A stretch of 64,000 nucleotides of DNA from an uncultured Porphyromonadaceae bacterium (lineage in GTDB: Bacteria; Bacteroidota; Bacteroidia; Bacteroidales; Muribaculaceae), in assembly GCA_902491515.1 (NCBI GenBank), contig CABUIC010000005.1:62001-126000 (forward strand), read 5' to 3'. The notes under the pieces were generated by a model. That model had not been told where the DNA came from and made no database searches. It saw only the letters and a program-made list of their open reading frames with translations. The translations under genes and the position numbers were made by a program. Positions 44,610 through 53,827 of this stretch are shown here, one piece after another. The first letter of the stretch is position 1; each line of letters starts with the position of its first letter.

Positions 44610-47600
44610 ATGGAAAACCCGGGCTCTGCAAACAAATATTTTGCCTTCATAAGCTATTCGAGCAAGGACGAGGGCATCGTGAAGTGGCTGCACCGCCACC
44701 TCGAGAACTACCGTATCCCCACTTCGCTGGCTTCGGACGCCTCCGCCGGGGGCCGTAAGCTCCCCAAATACCTGCGTCCGGTGTTCTGGTACAAGCAGGA
44801 CTTGAGCGGGACGGTGCTCAGCGAGTCGCTCCGCACGAATCTTTCGGACTCGCGCTTCCTCATCGTGGTTTGCTCCCCGGCGGCCGCGGCCTCGCAGTGG
44901 GTGAACGACGAGGTGGCGACGTTCATCGTGCAGGGCAAGGAGGCGCAGATTATTCCCCTGATCGTAGACGGCACGCCCAACTCGGGGGACCCCGCCACGG
45001 AATGCTTTCCGGAGGCCCTGCGACAGCTCGGGCGCGAGCGCGAGCTCCGGGGCATCAACCTCGCGGCGCAGGGGCGGCGTCGCGCGCTCGTCGACATCAT
45101 CGCGACGATGCTCGGCGTGCGCTTCGATGCCCTCTGGCAGCGCCACAAGCGCCGGGAGCGCACGCGCCGAATCATGGCGGCGGGAGTCTGCCTGCTTATC
45201 GCCGCAATCGCTTACGGCATATATGAATACAAGCGCACGCGCACGGAATACTACCTCGACTACGCCGACTCCTACGGCATTCCGCAGGGCATCAGCCGCA
45301 TAGACGAGGGGCAGGTGGCCGATGCCGGCACGGCATTCCGCTTCTCCTACTCGCGCACACCCTTCGGCGAGGAAGGGGCGCTGAAATGGAGGCTCGACAA
45401 GGTGGACTACGTCAATTCGTCGGGCACCGTCACGGAGCTCACGCCGGATGCCTATCCCCTCTTCTACCCGAGCGTCGAGTTACGCTATCAGGAAGGCAAG
45501 CTAGCGGAAATCACCAACAAGGACCGCACGGGGCGCACCGTACTACGCTACTCCGTGAAGGACGACCTCGAGGGCAATCCCGCGGCTATCTACGACATCA
45601 CAGGCGGGGAAATCGAGCAAAGCGCGGGTTACCTCAACGCCTCGACCTCCATCGCCGACCGCTCCGACGACCCGAACCGCAAGGATGTCCGTTCGAAAAT
45701 CAAGCGCATACACTTCGTGCGCGACGCGGCCGGACGCATCTCCCGCATCACCTACCACACCAACAACGACGATGACCTCTCTGCGAGCGTCACCGCCGAC
45801 AACAACGGCTTCTACGGGCAGTCGCAGGTCCGCGACAGCCTCGGGCGCATCACGGCCATCACCTATCTCGACGAGCGGGGCGAGCCCACGGAGGATTTCC
45901 GCGGCGTGGCCACCACGAAATACAGCTACGGGAAGCCGCGTACGGTAGAATTCTTCGATGTCAAGGGACGGCCCGTCAACGGCAATCTAGGCGCGTCCAA
46001 AATCGTATCGACCTGCAACGAATTCGGGCGCCCCGACGAATACCGCTATCTCGACGCCGAGGGGAAACCTGCACTCAGCAACGAATTCCTTCACCGGGCG
46101 GTCTTCGCCTACGACAGCCGGGGCTTCGAGACGTCACGCGCCTGCTTCGGCCTCGGCGGGGAGCCTGTCGACGTCAAAGGCGGGTGGCACAAAATTCAGG
46201 AGGAACGCGACTCCCGCGGGCGTCTGGTCAGGGAGGCCTATTTCGACTCCTCGGGAAAACCGGCCCTCCGCGATAATCTTTATGCCTCAAGTACAATCAG
46301 CTACACCTCCGACGGCCTTCCTTCCGAAGTACGCTACTTCGACACGGAAGGCCGTCCGGCATACAACAATGAGAACGGCGACTACGGTCAGCGCTACAGC
46401 TACGACACGGACGGCTACCTGCGGCGCCTCGAATTTCTCGGGGCGGACGGCAAGCCCGCGGCCTCACCGGCAAGCAACTATGCCGCCATCGAATATACCC
46501 GCGACAAATACCACCGCGTGAGGGAGTTGCGCTATGTCGACACGGAGGGCGCGGGCGTCCGCTGTCAGAACGGCCACGCCGGAGTGCGTCGGAGCTATGA
46601 CTCGCGGGGCAACGAGACCGAAGTTGTGTACACCGACACGGAGGGCCGACCGACGCTGACGAAATGGAACGTGGCCATACTCCGCAGGAAATACGACGCA
46701 CGCGGCAACGTCACGGGCGTCTATTACTTCGGCCCGGTCGGAAATCCGATATTCAACCGCGGGCGCTTCGGCGAAGAGGCCGAGTACACCGCGAGCGGCC
46801 AGCAGGCCGTAAAGAGATTTGTCGACGGGGAGGGGCGGCTGATGCGCGGTCCCGACTGGTGGGCTTACCGCAAAAGGAGTTTCGACGAGAAGGGGCACAT
46901 CGTGAGCGAAGAATTCTTCGGGCCCGACTCGCTTCCGGCAATCGACAGGCAGACTGTCGCCGCAAAGACCGTCTACATATGCGACAATGACGGCAATCGC
47001 ACCGAAACTCTCTTCTATGGCACTGACGGTTGCCCGGCTAACTGCCGTGACGGCTACCACCGCCTCCTCGCCAACTTCGATGCCAACGGTCGCGTCGTGG
47101 CCCGCAGATATTTCACGCCTGATGGCCGGAAAGGGCTTTATCAGGGACTTTTCCACCGCGACACCCTTGCCTACGACTCCCGGGGGAACCTAACGATGGT
47201 TGCTATTTTCGCACCGGACGGCTCTCCGGCATCTACAAAATACGATATCCACCGAAAGAAATTCGAATACGATCCCCGAGGGCTCAAAACAGAAGAACGC
47301 CGCTTCGGTATCGACGGCAAGCTCTCAAAAACCCAAGGCAACTGGAGCTATTCAGTTCACCGCATCAAATACAATGCGCTGGGGCAGGATGTAGAAAGCA
47401 GTTATTACAATGAAAAAGGCGCACCGCATCTCTACAAGACCGACACTAAGGATCCAGGCGCCTTTCGTGCGCGAGTCACTTTCAATGAGCTGGGCCTCGT
47501 AGAACGCACCGATTATTATTTACCGGAAGATACCGTCAATCCCGACTACTCCATCCTCTCCAAATTCAACGCCATGCGACAGCCTGTGGAAATGACTGTC

Positions 47601-48587
47601 GTAGACAGTCAGGGGAAACCACGGGAATATAATTCAGGAGAAAGCAAAATGCTGATTAGCTATGACTTGCACAACAGGGAGAAATCACGCAAGCTCTTCA
47701 AGCCCGACGGCTCTTTGCTGATGTGGACAGTCAACGAATACGATGACTTGAACCGCTTAATCGCCAGCCACCACCTCAGCGCCGACAGCACGCTGACCGT
47801 CAGTCAGATAGTCGGGATGACCGAGCGCTTCGCGACCCTCCGGAAGAAGTACGACGCCTTCGGCAACGAAACCGAGTACGCATACTTCGGGCCCGACGGG
47901 AAGCCTATGGATGCCGGAAACGGCTATGCCTCTATCCGTTACAAGTACGACGACCGCTTCCGACGCACCTCCATTGCCACCTTCGACACCAAGGGGCACC
48001 CCTGCAACGTAGGCACCCGGGGATGGCACGAAGAAAAGACAAGCTACAACGACCGCAACCTGCCCGTGGCCATAGAATACTTCGGCCGCGACGGCAAGCC
48101 CGCCAATGAAGTCAGAGGCACGGAAGAAATCAGTAAGATTAACTATTCCTACGACGAATACGGGCGGCAGACCTCCGCCGACTTTTTCCGTTGGAACGGT
48201 GGCCGATATGTAAAGAACGAAGGGGGCAATCCCCTTGGCGAAGTCGCCGCGGACGGAAAGTCCACGGCCTCCCAATTGCTCGGCGTCGTAGAGTTCGCCG
48301 GCTCATTCAAGGATGCCGGCTACGAAGGCTCGCTCTACATCCTGCGCTTCGACACCTGGACCATCCACGACAGTCTCGATTCCTTCGGCAAGGTCCTCGC
48401 CGCAACGGCTCAGAAGCCCCGACGCATCGTTTTCATTCCCCTTATTATAAAGGACGGAAAAGTCACGCCCGGCGAAATCGTCGACCGCGTGTTTCCGCCG
48501 GGGCCGCTCGGCCTCAGGCTTATGGACACCACCTACGACGGCATCTCGGACTTCCTCGAAGCCGCATTCAAGACCATCAAGAACTAA
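44610..48587 (+). CDS. TIR-domain protein with one membrane helix and a long array of YD-like repeats
   Basis: 1325 residues. Residues ~8-175 are a TIR domain: KYFAFISYSSKDEGIVKWL, then SRFLIVVCSPAAAASQWVNDEV, whose WxxxE (W97, E101) is where TIR NADases keep the catalytic Glu. A basic patch and one membrane helix (~188-206, IMAAGVCLLIAAIAYGIY) follow. From ~240 to ~1220 come ~43-residue repeats of the form YDSRGNETEVVYTDTEGRPTL (positions of Y-D-x-x-G-N and D-x-x-G-x-P recur), recalling RHS/YD or other beta-repeat rods. A ~100-residue unique C-terminus ends DTTYDGISDFLEAAFKTIKN. No signal peptide, so the TIR is cytosolic and the repeats periplasmic, if the membrane helix is a start-stop anchor. 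Overlaps the SDR gene (TAATG). Function unknown. Confidence 0.85.
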   Translation: MENPGSANKYFAFISYSSKDEGIVKWLHRHLENYRIPTSLASDASAGGRKLPKYLRPVFWYKQDLSGTVLSESLRTNLSDSRFLIVVCSPAAAASQWVNDEVATFIVQGKEAQIIPLIVDGTPNSGDPATECFPEALRQLGRERELRGINLAAQGRRRALVDIIATMLGVRFDALWQRHKRRERTRRIMAAGVCLLIAAIAYGIYEYKRTRTEYYLDYADSYGIPQGISRIDEGQVADAGTAFRFSYSRTPFGEEGALKWRLDKVDYVNSSGTVTELTPDAYPLFYPSVELRYQEGKLAEITNKDRTGRTVLRYSVKDDLEGNPAAIYDITGGEIEQSAGYLNASTSIADRSDDPNRKDVRSKIKRIHFVRDAAGRISRITYHTNNDDDLSASVTADNNGFYGQSQVRDSLGRITAITYLDERGEPTEDFRGVATTKYSYGKPRTVEFFDVKGRPVNGNLGASKIVSTCNEFGRPDEYRYLDAEGKPALSNEFLHRAVFAYDSRGFETSRACFGLGGEPVDVKGGWHKIQEERDSRGRLVREAYFDSSGKPALRDNLYASSTISYTSDGLPSEVRYFDTEGRPAYNNENGDYGQRYSYDTDGYLRRLEFLGADGKPAASPASNYAAIEYTRDKYHRVRELRYVDTEGAGVRCQNGHAGVRRSYDSRGNETEVVYTDTEGRPTLTKWNVAILRRKYDARGNVTGVYYFGPVGNPIFNRGRFGEEAEYTASGQQAVKRFVDGEGRLMRGPDWWAYRKRSFDEKGHIVSEEFFGPDSLPAIDRQTVAAKTVYICDNDGNRTETLFYGTDGCPANCRDGYHRLLANFDANGRVVARRYFTPDGRKGLYQGLFHRDTLAYDSRGNLTMVAIFAPDGSPASTKYDIHRKKFEYDPRGLKTEERRFGIDGKLSKTQGNWSYSVHRIKYNALGQDVESSYYNEKGAPHLYKTDTKDPGAFRARVTFNELGLVERTDYYLPEDTVNPDYSILSKFNAMRQPVEMTVVDSQGKPREYNSGESKMLISYDLHNREKSRKLFKPDGSLLMWTVNEYDDLNRLIASHHLSADSTLTVSQIVGMTERFATLRKKYDAFGNETEYAYFGPDGKPMDAGNGYASIRYKYDDRFRRTSIATFDTKGHPCNVGTRGWHEEKTSYNDRNLPVAIEYFGRDGKPANEVRGTEEISKINYSYDEYGRQTSADFFRWNGGRYVKNEGGNPLGEVAADGKSTASQLLGVVEFAGSFKDAGYEGSLYILRFDTWTIHDSLDSFGKVLAATAQKPRRIVFIPLIIKDGKVTPGEIVDRVFPPGPLGLRLMDTTYDGISDFLEAAFKTIKN

Positions 48588-49486
48588 TGAAATTCCTCTT
48601 CACCGGCGCGTCCGGTTTCCTCGGACGAAACACTCTCCCGAAGCTCCGCGAAGTCTACGGCTCCGTGACTACCCTCGGCCTGTCCGACGGCGACGACATT
48701 TCTGTAGACCTGGGACGAACCGAGCCTGTGCTTCCCGGGCGCTACGACGTGGTTCTCCACGCCGCCGGGCTGGCGCACGTGGAGGCGGGAAACCATGAGG
48801 ACGCGCAGGCGTTTTTCGACGTGAACTATCAGGGCACCGTCAATCTCTGCCGCGCGCTCGAAAAGGTCGGGATGCCCAAGTCGCTGGTATTCATAAGCAC
48901 TGTGGCGGTCTACGGTTGCGAGGAAGGCGAGGACATCAGCGAGGAGCACCCCCTTGAGGGCACTTCTCCCTATGCCAAAAGCAACATCATGGCCGAGAAA
49001 TTTCTGGGATTCTGGTGCGCCGAGAAGGGTGTGACTCTGACCGTTCTTCGCCCGGCTCTCATGGCCGGTCCGGATGCCCCGGGCAACCTCGGCGCGATGG
49101 TCCGCGGCATCCGCAAAGGCTTTTACTTCAACATTTCCGGAGGCCGCGCCCGCAAGAGCCTGCTCATGGCCGGGGACATCGCCAATATCGTCCCGCTTGT
49201 GGCGGAGAAGGGCGGCGTCTACAATGTCTGTGACAGCTACAGTCCCTCCTACGGCGAGCTCGCCTCGTGCATTGCGCGCCAGCTCGGCGCCAAGGAGCCC
49301 AAAAGCATCCCCTATCCCCTCGCGCGCCTTGCAGCCGCCTTCGGCGACCTCCTGGGTCCCCGCTTCCCCCTAAAGACCCCGCGCCTGCGCAAACTCACCC
49401 GCACCCTGACCTTCTCCAACGCGAAAATCATCGCCACCCTCCCCTGGCGCCCCCTCCCCGTCCTCGACAACTACCGGGTTAAGTAA
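48587..49486 (+). CDS. NAD-dependent epimerase/dehydratase-like SDR protein, active-site Lys replaced
   Basis: 299 residues from the ATG overlapping the upstream stop. Extended-SDR Rossmann start KFLFTGASGFLGRNTLPKL, then VVLHAAGLAHVEAG and VFISTVAVYG. The catalytic Y-x-x-x-K reads Y129-A-K-S-N133, so the Lys position is Asn; SDR chemistry may be lost or altered. Sugar-nucleotide epimerases are the closest group. Tightly coupled to the TIR-repeat gene, suggesting the pair works together; a nucleotide-binding sensor role is possible. Confidence 0.82.
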   Translation: MKFLFTGASGFLGRNTLPKLREVYGSVTTLGLSDGDDISVDLGRTEPVLPGRYDVVLHAAGLAHVEAGNHEDAQAFFDVNYQGTVNLCRALEKVGMPKSLVFISTVAVYGCEEGEDISEEHPLEGTSPYAKSNIMAEKFLGFWCAEKGVTLTVLRPALMAGPDAPGNLGAMVRGIRKGFYFNISGGRARKSLLMAGDIANIVPLVAEKGGVYNVCDSYSPSYGELASCIARQLGAKEPKSIPYPLARLAAAFGDLLGPRFPLKTPRLRKLTRTLTFSNAKIIATLPWRPLPVLDNYRVK

Positions 49487-49566
49487 AAGCGGAAATTGTT
49501 TGGAAAATTACGAATCAATCCGCGCGTAAACTTGGTATAATTACATAACAAATTCTTTATCAGGCA

Positions 49567-49592
49567 GTAGCGGGCGCATGGGCCGTGCATCC
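49567..49592 (+). repeat. Degenerate REP hairpin
   Basis: GTAG followed by CGGGCGCATGGGCCGTGCATCC: same foot and layout as the main family, with imperfect stem. Confidence 0.55.
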
Positions 49593-49630
49593 TTCATTAT
49601 CAGAGGATTAAGTCGGTGAATACAAAAAAT

Positions 49631-49673
49631 AATCCCGCCGCGGGCGCTTTTAGGGCGCGCCCGGAGCGGGATT
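49631..49673. terminator. Bidirectional terminator between the SDR gene and fabD
   Basis: AATCCCGC ... GCGGGATT outer stem with an inner CGGGCGC / GCGCCCG stem; A-run before and TT after. Convergent genes on both sides. Confidence 0.7.
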
Positions 49674-49696
49674 TAAGATGGTGAAAGGCGGTGCTT

Positions 49697-50575
49697 TTAC
49701 TGCATGCCGCTTACTGCTACTTCTTTGTCGATTTTGGAGACAAGGCCCTGAAGGACTTTGCCCGGGCCGAGTTCTACGAATTCGGTGGCGCCGTTTGCAA
49801 TCATGTTGCGGACGGTCTGGGTCCAGCGCACGGGAGCTGTGAGCTGCGCAACGAGGAGACCCTTGATTTCAGCGGGATCGGTGTGGGGAAGGGCATCGAC
49901 ATTCTGGTAGACGGGGCATACGGGCGTATGGAACTCAGTGTGCTCGATTGCTTCGGCGAGTTCTGCGCGGGCAGGCTCCATGCAGGGGCTGTGGAAACCG
50001 CCGCCGACGGGGAGCTTGAGGGCGCGCTTTGCGCCGGCTTCCTTGAGGAGCTCGCAGGCGCGGTCGATGGCCTCGATTTCGCCGGAGATGACGAGCTGTC
50101 CGGGGCAGTTGTAGTTGGCGCAGACGAGTACGCCGGGCACGGAAGCGCAGACTTCCTCGACCTTCTCGTCGGGAAGGGCGATGATAGCGGCCATGGTGGA
50201 GGGGTTGGACTCGCAGGCCTTCTGCATGGCGTTGGCGCGGGCGGCGACGAGGCGGAGGCCGTCCTCGAAGCTGAGGGCACCTGCAGCCACGAGGGCGGAG
50301 AATTCGCCGAGGGAGTGGCCGGCAACCATGTCAGGCTTGAAGTCGGCGCCGAGGCTCTTGGCGAGGAGTACGGAATGGATAAAGATGGCGGGCTGGGTCA
50401 CGGCCGTCTTCTTGAGGTCTTCAGGCGTGCCCTCGAACATGAGGTCCGTGATTCGGAAGCCGAGAATTTCGTTTGCTTTTTCAAAGAGCTCGCGGGCTTC
50501 GGCGCTGTTGTCGTAGAGGTCCTTGCCCATACCTACGAACTGTGCGCCCTGTCCGGGAAAAACGTAAGCTTTCAT
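49697..50575 (-). CDS. fabD: Malonyl-CoA:ACP transacylase FabD
   Basis: 292 residues. N-terminal FPGQGAQFVGMGKDLYD, nucleophile elbow GHSLGEFSALVAAGAL, and the later VGGGFHSPCM with the catalytic His. Loads malonyl groups on ACP for fatty-acid synthesis. Single gene; start supported by a TAACTTTG box upstream. Confidence 0.97.
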   Translation of the reverse strand: MKAYVFPGQGAQFVGMGKDLYDNSAEARELFEKANEILGFRITDLMFEGTPEDLKKTAVTQPAIFIHSVLLAKSLGADFKPDMVAGHSLGEFSALVAAGALSFEDGLRLVAARANAMQKACESNPSTMAAIIALPDEKVEEVCASVPGVLVCANYNCPGQLVISGEIEAIDRACELLKEAGAKRALKLPVGGGFHSPCMEPARAELAEAIEHTEFHTPVCPVYQNVDALPHTDPAEIKGLLVAQLTAPVRWTQTVRNMIANGATEFVELGPGKVLQGLVSKIDKEVAVSGMQ

Positions 50576-50618
50576 CTAATGAAAAATTATTTACTGTTGA
50601 AATTGTTAAATCAGGGCA

Positions 50619-50626
50619 CAAAGTTA
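50619..50626 (-). promoter_or_regulatory. fabD promoter -7 element
   Basis: TAACTTTG on the minus strand, 43 bases before the fabD start. Confidence 0.6.
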
Positions 50627-50648
50627 CGATTTTTTGCGGAATAATGCG

Positions 50649-50656
50649 TAACTTTA
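50649..50656 (+). promoter_or_regulatory. tatA promoter -7 element
   Basis: TAACTTTA (one base from consensus), 33 bases before the tatA start; divergent from the fabD promoter. Confidence 0.5.
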
Positions 50657-50689
50657 CACCAAATTCTGTACGAACAGCCCCTGAATACA

Positions 50690-50911
50690 ATGACACCCAC
50701 CACCATTATCCCTCTTTTTCTGGGCATCAACGGCTCGGAATGGCTCATAATCCTTGTAATCGTTCTTCTGCTCTTCGGCGGCAAGAAGATTCCCGAGCTT
50801 ATGCGCGGGCTCGGCAAGGGCGTGAAATCATTCAAGGACGGCGTCGAGGACGCTAAGCGCGAGCTCAACACTCCGGCTGAAAAACCCGAGGAAAAGGAAA
50901 AGAAAGACTGA
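50690..50911 (+). CDS. tatA: Twin-arginine translocase subunit TatA/E
   Basis: 73 residues. Short N-terminus, membrane helix SEWLIILVIVLLLFGGKKIPEL, amphipathic helix RGLGKGVKSFKDGVEDAK, charged tail: the TatA form. Pore-forming part of the Tat system for folded proteins. No tatC lies nearby; it must be elsewhere. Confidence 0.93.
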   Translation: MTPTTIIPLFLGINGSEWLIILVIVLLLFGGKKIPELMRGLGKGVKSFKDGVEDAKRELNTPAEKPEEKEKKD

Positions 50912-50955
50912 ACGCGCCGCCCTCCTCTCGCAGGAGGTGCACTGGAACCGAAGGC

Positions 50956-52128
50956 ATGAAGCTGCTTATAAGAATCGCCATAGCCATCGCCGCCGGCATA
51001 GGGGCGGGATTTGTGTTTCCCGACGTGCTGACGCGGATCTTCATGACATTCAACGCCATATTCAGCGAATTTCTTGGCTTCGTCATCCCTCTTCTGATTG
51101 TAGGCTTCGTCGCTCCGGCCATCGCGGAAATAGGCAAGAAGGCAGGTGCGATGTTAGGGGTGACGGTTCTGATAGCCTATGCCATGACTTTCGGTGCCGG
51201 GCTTCTGTCGTTCGCCACGGCAGAGACCGTGTTCCCGCACATTCTTGGGAACATACGCCTTGCGGAGACCACGGCAGAGGCAGAGAGCTCCGGGGCCCTC
51301 GCTCCATTCTTCACCCTTGAAATCGAGCCTCTCATGAGCGTCATGACGGCACTTATTCTGGCCTTCGTGCTGGGTTTCGGGGGCGCCGTTCTCCCGGAGG
51401 CCCGGGCGCTTCGCCGGGGCCTCGACGACTTCCGCGCGGTAATCCGGCTGGTGATTGAGCGCGTAATCATCCCCCTTCTTCCCATATATATCTTCGGCAT
51501 CTTCCTATCTATGGCCGTTGCGGGCATAGTCGGTCCGATATTGGTCACATTCGCCAAGATAATTGTGGTGATTTTCGTGCTCCATGTCGGCCTCCTTGTG
51601 GCACAATACTGCATCGCGGCGATTTTTTCGCATAAAAATCCCTTCAAGGCCCTCTGGACGATGATGCCCGCGTATTTCACGGCGCTTGGCACACAGTCGT
51701 CGGTCGCCACTATCCCCGTGACGCTCGAGCGCACGGTGGCGATGGGCGTACCGCGCCCCATAGCAGGCTTCGTCATCCCTCTCTGCGCCACCATCCACAT
51801 GTCGGGCTCGACGCTCAAAATCGTGGCCTGCGCCATAGCGCTGATGATAGTCAAGGGGATGCCCGTTGAATTCGGAGCCATCGCGGGCTTCATCGCTATG
51901 CTTGGCATAACCATCGTGGCGGCGCCCGGCACCCCCGGAGGCGCCATCATGGCCTCGCTGGGACTGCTGACGTCGATACTTGGCTTCTCCGAGGCCGACA
52001 ACGCCATGATGATAGCCCTCTATATAGCCATGGACAGCTTCGGGACAGCCTGCAACATCACGGGCGACGGCGCCATCGCGCAGATTGTGGCCCGCATTTT
52101 TCCTCAGCAAACTAACTCCAATACATAA
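50956..52128 (+). CDS. Dicarboxylate/amino acid:cation symporter (DAACS family)
   Basis: 390 residues, multi-spanning with re-entrant loops. Substrate-site segments resemble GltP/SstT: the serine-rich AYFTALGTQSSVATIPVTLE, then PLCATIHMSGSTLKIVACAIA and TIVAAPGTPGGAIMASLGLL. Na+- or H+-driven uptake of dicarboxylates or acidic/neutral amino acids; substrate not assigned. 44 bases after tatA. Confidence 0.88.
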   Translation: MKLLIRIAIAIAAGIGAGFVFPDVLTRIFMTFNAIFSEFLGFVIPLLIVGFVAPAIAEIGKKAGAMLGVTVLIAYAMTFGAGLLSFATAETVFPHILGNIRLAETTAEAESSGALAPFFTLEIEPLMSVMTALILAFVLGFGGAVLPEARALRRGLDDFRAVIRLVIERVIIPLLPIYIFGIFLSMAVAGIVGPILVTFAKIIVVIFVLHVGLLVAQYCIAAIFSHKNPFKALWTMMPAYFTALGTQSSVATIPVTLERTVAMGVPRPIAGFVIPLCATIHMSGSTLKIVACAIALMIVKGMPVEFGAIAGFIAMLGITIVAAPGTPGGAIMASLGLLTSILGFSEADNAMMIALYIAMDSFGTACNITGDGAIAQIVARIFPQQTNSNT

Positions 52129-52154
52129 CTACACCTACACAAAGACCATTTCCC

Positions 52155-53705
52155 ATGACTGAATTCACCCCCGCCGACCTGGAGCAGCTCAAGGAGCGCG
52201 GCATCAGCCGCGAAGCCGTAGAGGCCCAGCTCGAGCGCTTCCGCAAAGGATTTCCTTATCTCGAAATAGAATCAGCGTCGAGCATCGACGACGGCATCCT
52301 CATCGCCGACGACGAGCTCGCCGAAGACGCCGAGACGCGCTGGACGCAGTTCCTCGGCGACGGCGGCGACGTCCTGAAGTTCGTCCCCGCCTCCGGCGCC
52401 GCCTCCCGCATGTTCAAGGCCATGTTCGCCTTCGTGAACGGCTCCGACGAGACTGCCGCGCCCGGCACCCCCGCCGCGCAGATTATCGACAGTCTCGACC
52501 GACTGCCCTTCAAGGCCGAACTCGACGCCGCCTGCCGCCGTCTGTACAACAAGGGGGCACAGGAGCTCCGCGAGGCAGGGCGCCATAAGGACATCATCGC
52601 CGCCATGGTTAGCCCCGAGGGCATGAACTACGGCGCCCTCCCCAAGGCCGTCCTCACCTTCCACGCCTACCCCGACGGCACCACGCGCACGGCCCTCGAA
52701 GAACAGCTGGCCGAAGGCGCGCAGTACGCCGCGGGCCGCTCGGGCACAGTGCGGCTCCACTTCACCGTCTCCGCCGACCATGTCGGGCTCTTCAAGGCCA
52801 AGCTTGCCGAGACCGTTCCGGCCATGGAGAAGCGCTTCGGAGTAAAATACGACATATCCCTCTCGGTTCAGAAGCCGTCGACGGACACCATCGCAGCCAC
52901 GCCCGACAACGAGCCTTTCCGCGACGCCGAAGGACGCCTCGTGTTCCGCCCGGGGGGCCACGGCGCTCTCATCGAGAACCTCTCGGACATCGACGCCACG
53001 GTAGTGTTCATCAAGAATATTGACAACGTCGTGGCCGACTCCCACCGCGGCGATACCGTGAAATTCAAGCGCATCCTCGGCGGCATCCTTCTGCTTGTCC
53101 ACGACGAAATCGAGGATCATCTCCGGGCCCTCAACGAGGTCTACGACGAGACCGAAGACCTCGAAGAGGCCGTTCTGGACGCCACGGACTTCGTGGAGGA
53201 CACCCTCTGCGTCCACTCGCTGAAGCTCTCGATGACCGAACCCCTTCAAGAGCGCTGGAAGGAGCTGAACCGCATACTCTCGCGTCCGCTGCGCGTCTGC
53301 GGCATGGTCCGCAACGAAGGGGAGCCAGGAGGCGGCCCGTTCAACGCCCGGAGCACCGACGGCTCGATGGTGGCCCCGCAGATTCTCGAGTCCACACAGA
53401 TCGACATGTCGCGGCCCGAGAACATCGAGATGCTCAAGAGCGCCACATATTTCAACCCCGTGGACCTCGTCTGCTACCTCAAGGACCCTGAGGGCAAGCG
53501 TTTCAATCTCAAGGACTACGTTGACCCCGCCACGGGCTTCATCTCCGAGAAGAGTCTCGGAGGCCGCGACCTGCGCGCCCTGGAGCTTCCCGGCCTCTGG
53601 AACGGCGCCATGAGCGACTGGAACACTGTCTTCGTGGACGTTCCTGCCTCGACCTTCAACCCGGTGAAGACCGTCAACGACCTCCTGCGCCCCGCGCACC
53701 AGTAA
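52155..53705 (+). CDS. DUF4301 family protein
   Basis: 516 residues, soluble, no signal peptide. FTPADLEQLKERGISREAVEAQLERFRKG start and the FVPASGAASRMFKAMFAF segment are the DUF4301 hallmarks; the latter looks like a nucleotide- or phosphate-binding loop. Family function unknown, widespread in Bacteroidota. Other conserved-looking parts: VNILKN-like FIKNIDNVVADSHR and KELNRILSRPLRVCGMV. Confidence 0.85.
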   Translation: MTEFTPADLEQLKERGISREAVEAQLERFRKGFPYLEIESASSIDDGILIADDELAEDAETRWTQFLGDGGDVLKFVPASGAASRMFKAMFAFVNGSDETAAPGTPAAQIIDSLDRLPFKAELDAACRRLYNKGAQELREAGRHKDIIAAMVSPEGMNYGALPKAVLTFHAYPDGTTRTALEEQLAEGAQYAAGRSGTVRLHFTVSADHVGLFKAKLAETVPAMEKRFGVKYDISLSVQKPSTDTIAATPDNEPFRDAEGRLVFRPGGHGALIENLSDIDATVVFIKNIDNVVADSHRGDTVKFKRILGGILLLVHDEIEDHLRALNEVYDETEDLEEAVLDATDFVEDTLCVHSLKLSMTEPLQERWKELNRILSRPLRVCGMVRNEGEPGGGPFNARSTDGSMVAPQILESTQIDMSRPENIEMLKSATYFNPVDLVCYLKDPEGKRFNLKDYVDPATGFISEKSLGGRDLRALELPGLWNGAMSDWNTVFVDVPASTFNPVKTVNDLLRPAHQ

Positions 53706-53776
53706 GGGGGGGCGTTACAAAACCGAGGAATCAATTATCGAACTGCTTTGCAAATCCTCGACGTCAATTATCGAAT

Positions 53777-53802
53777 TGTAGGGACGCACGGCTCGTGCGA
53801 CC
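53777..53802 (+). repeat. REP hairpin directly upstream of gmk
   Basis: TGTAGGGACGCACGGCTCGTGCGACC; one changed base in the 3' arm. Preceded by the arm aatcctcgacgtcaattatcgaat and followed by taataacccgcaaagacc, which recur at other copies. Confidence 0.85.
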
Positions 53803-53827
53803 TAATAACCCGCAAAGACCCAACGCT

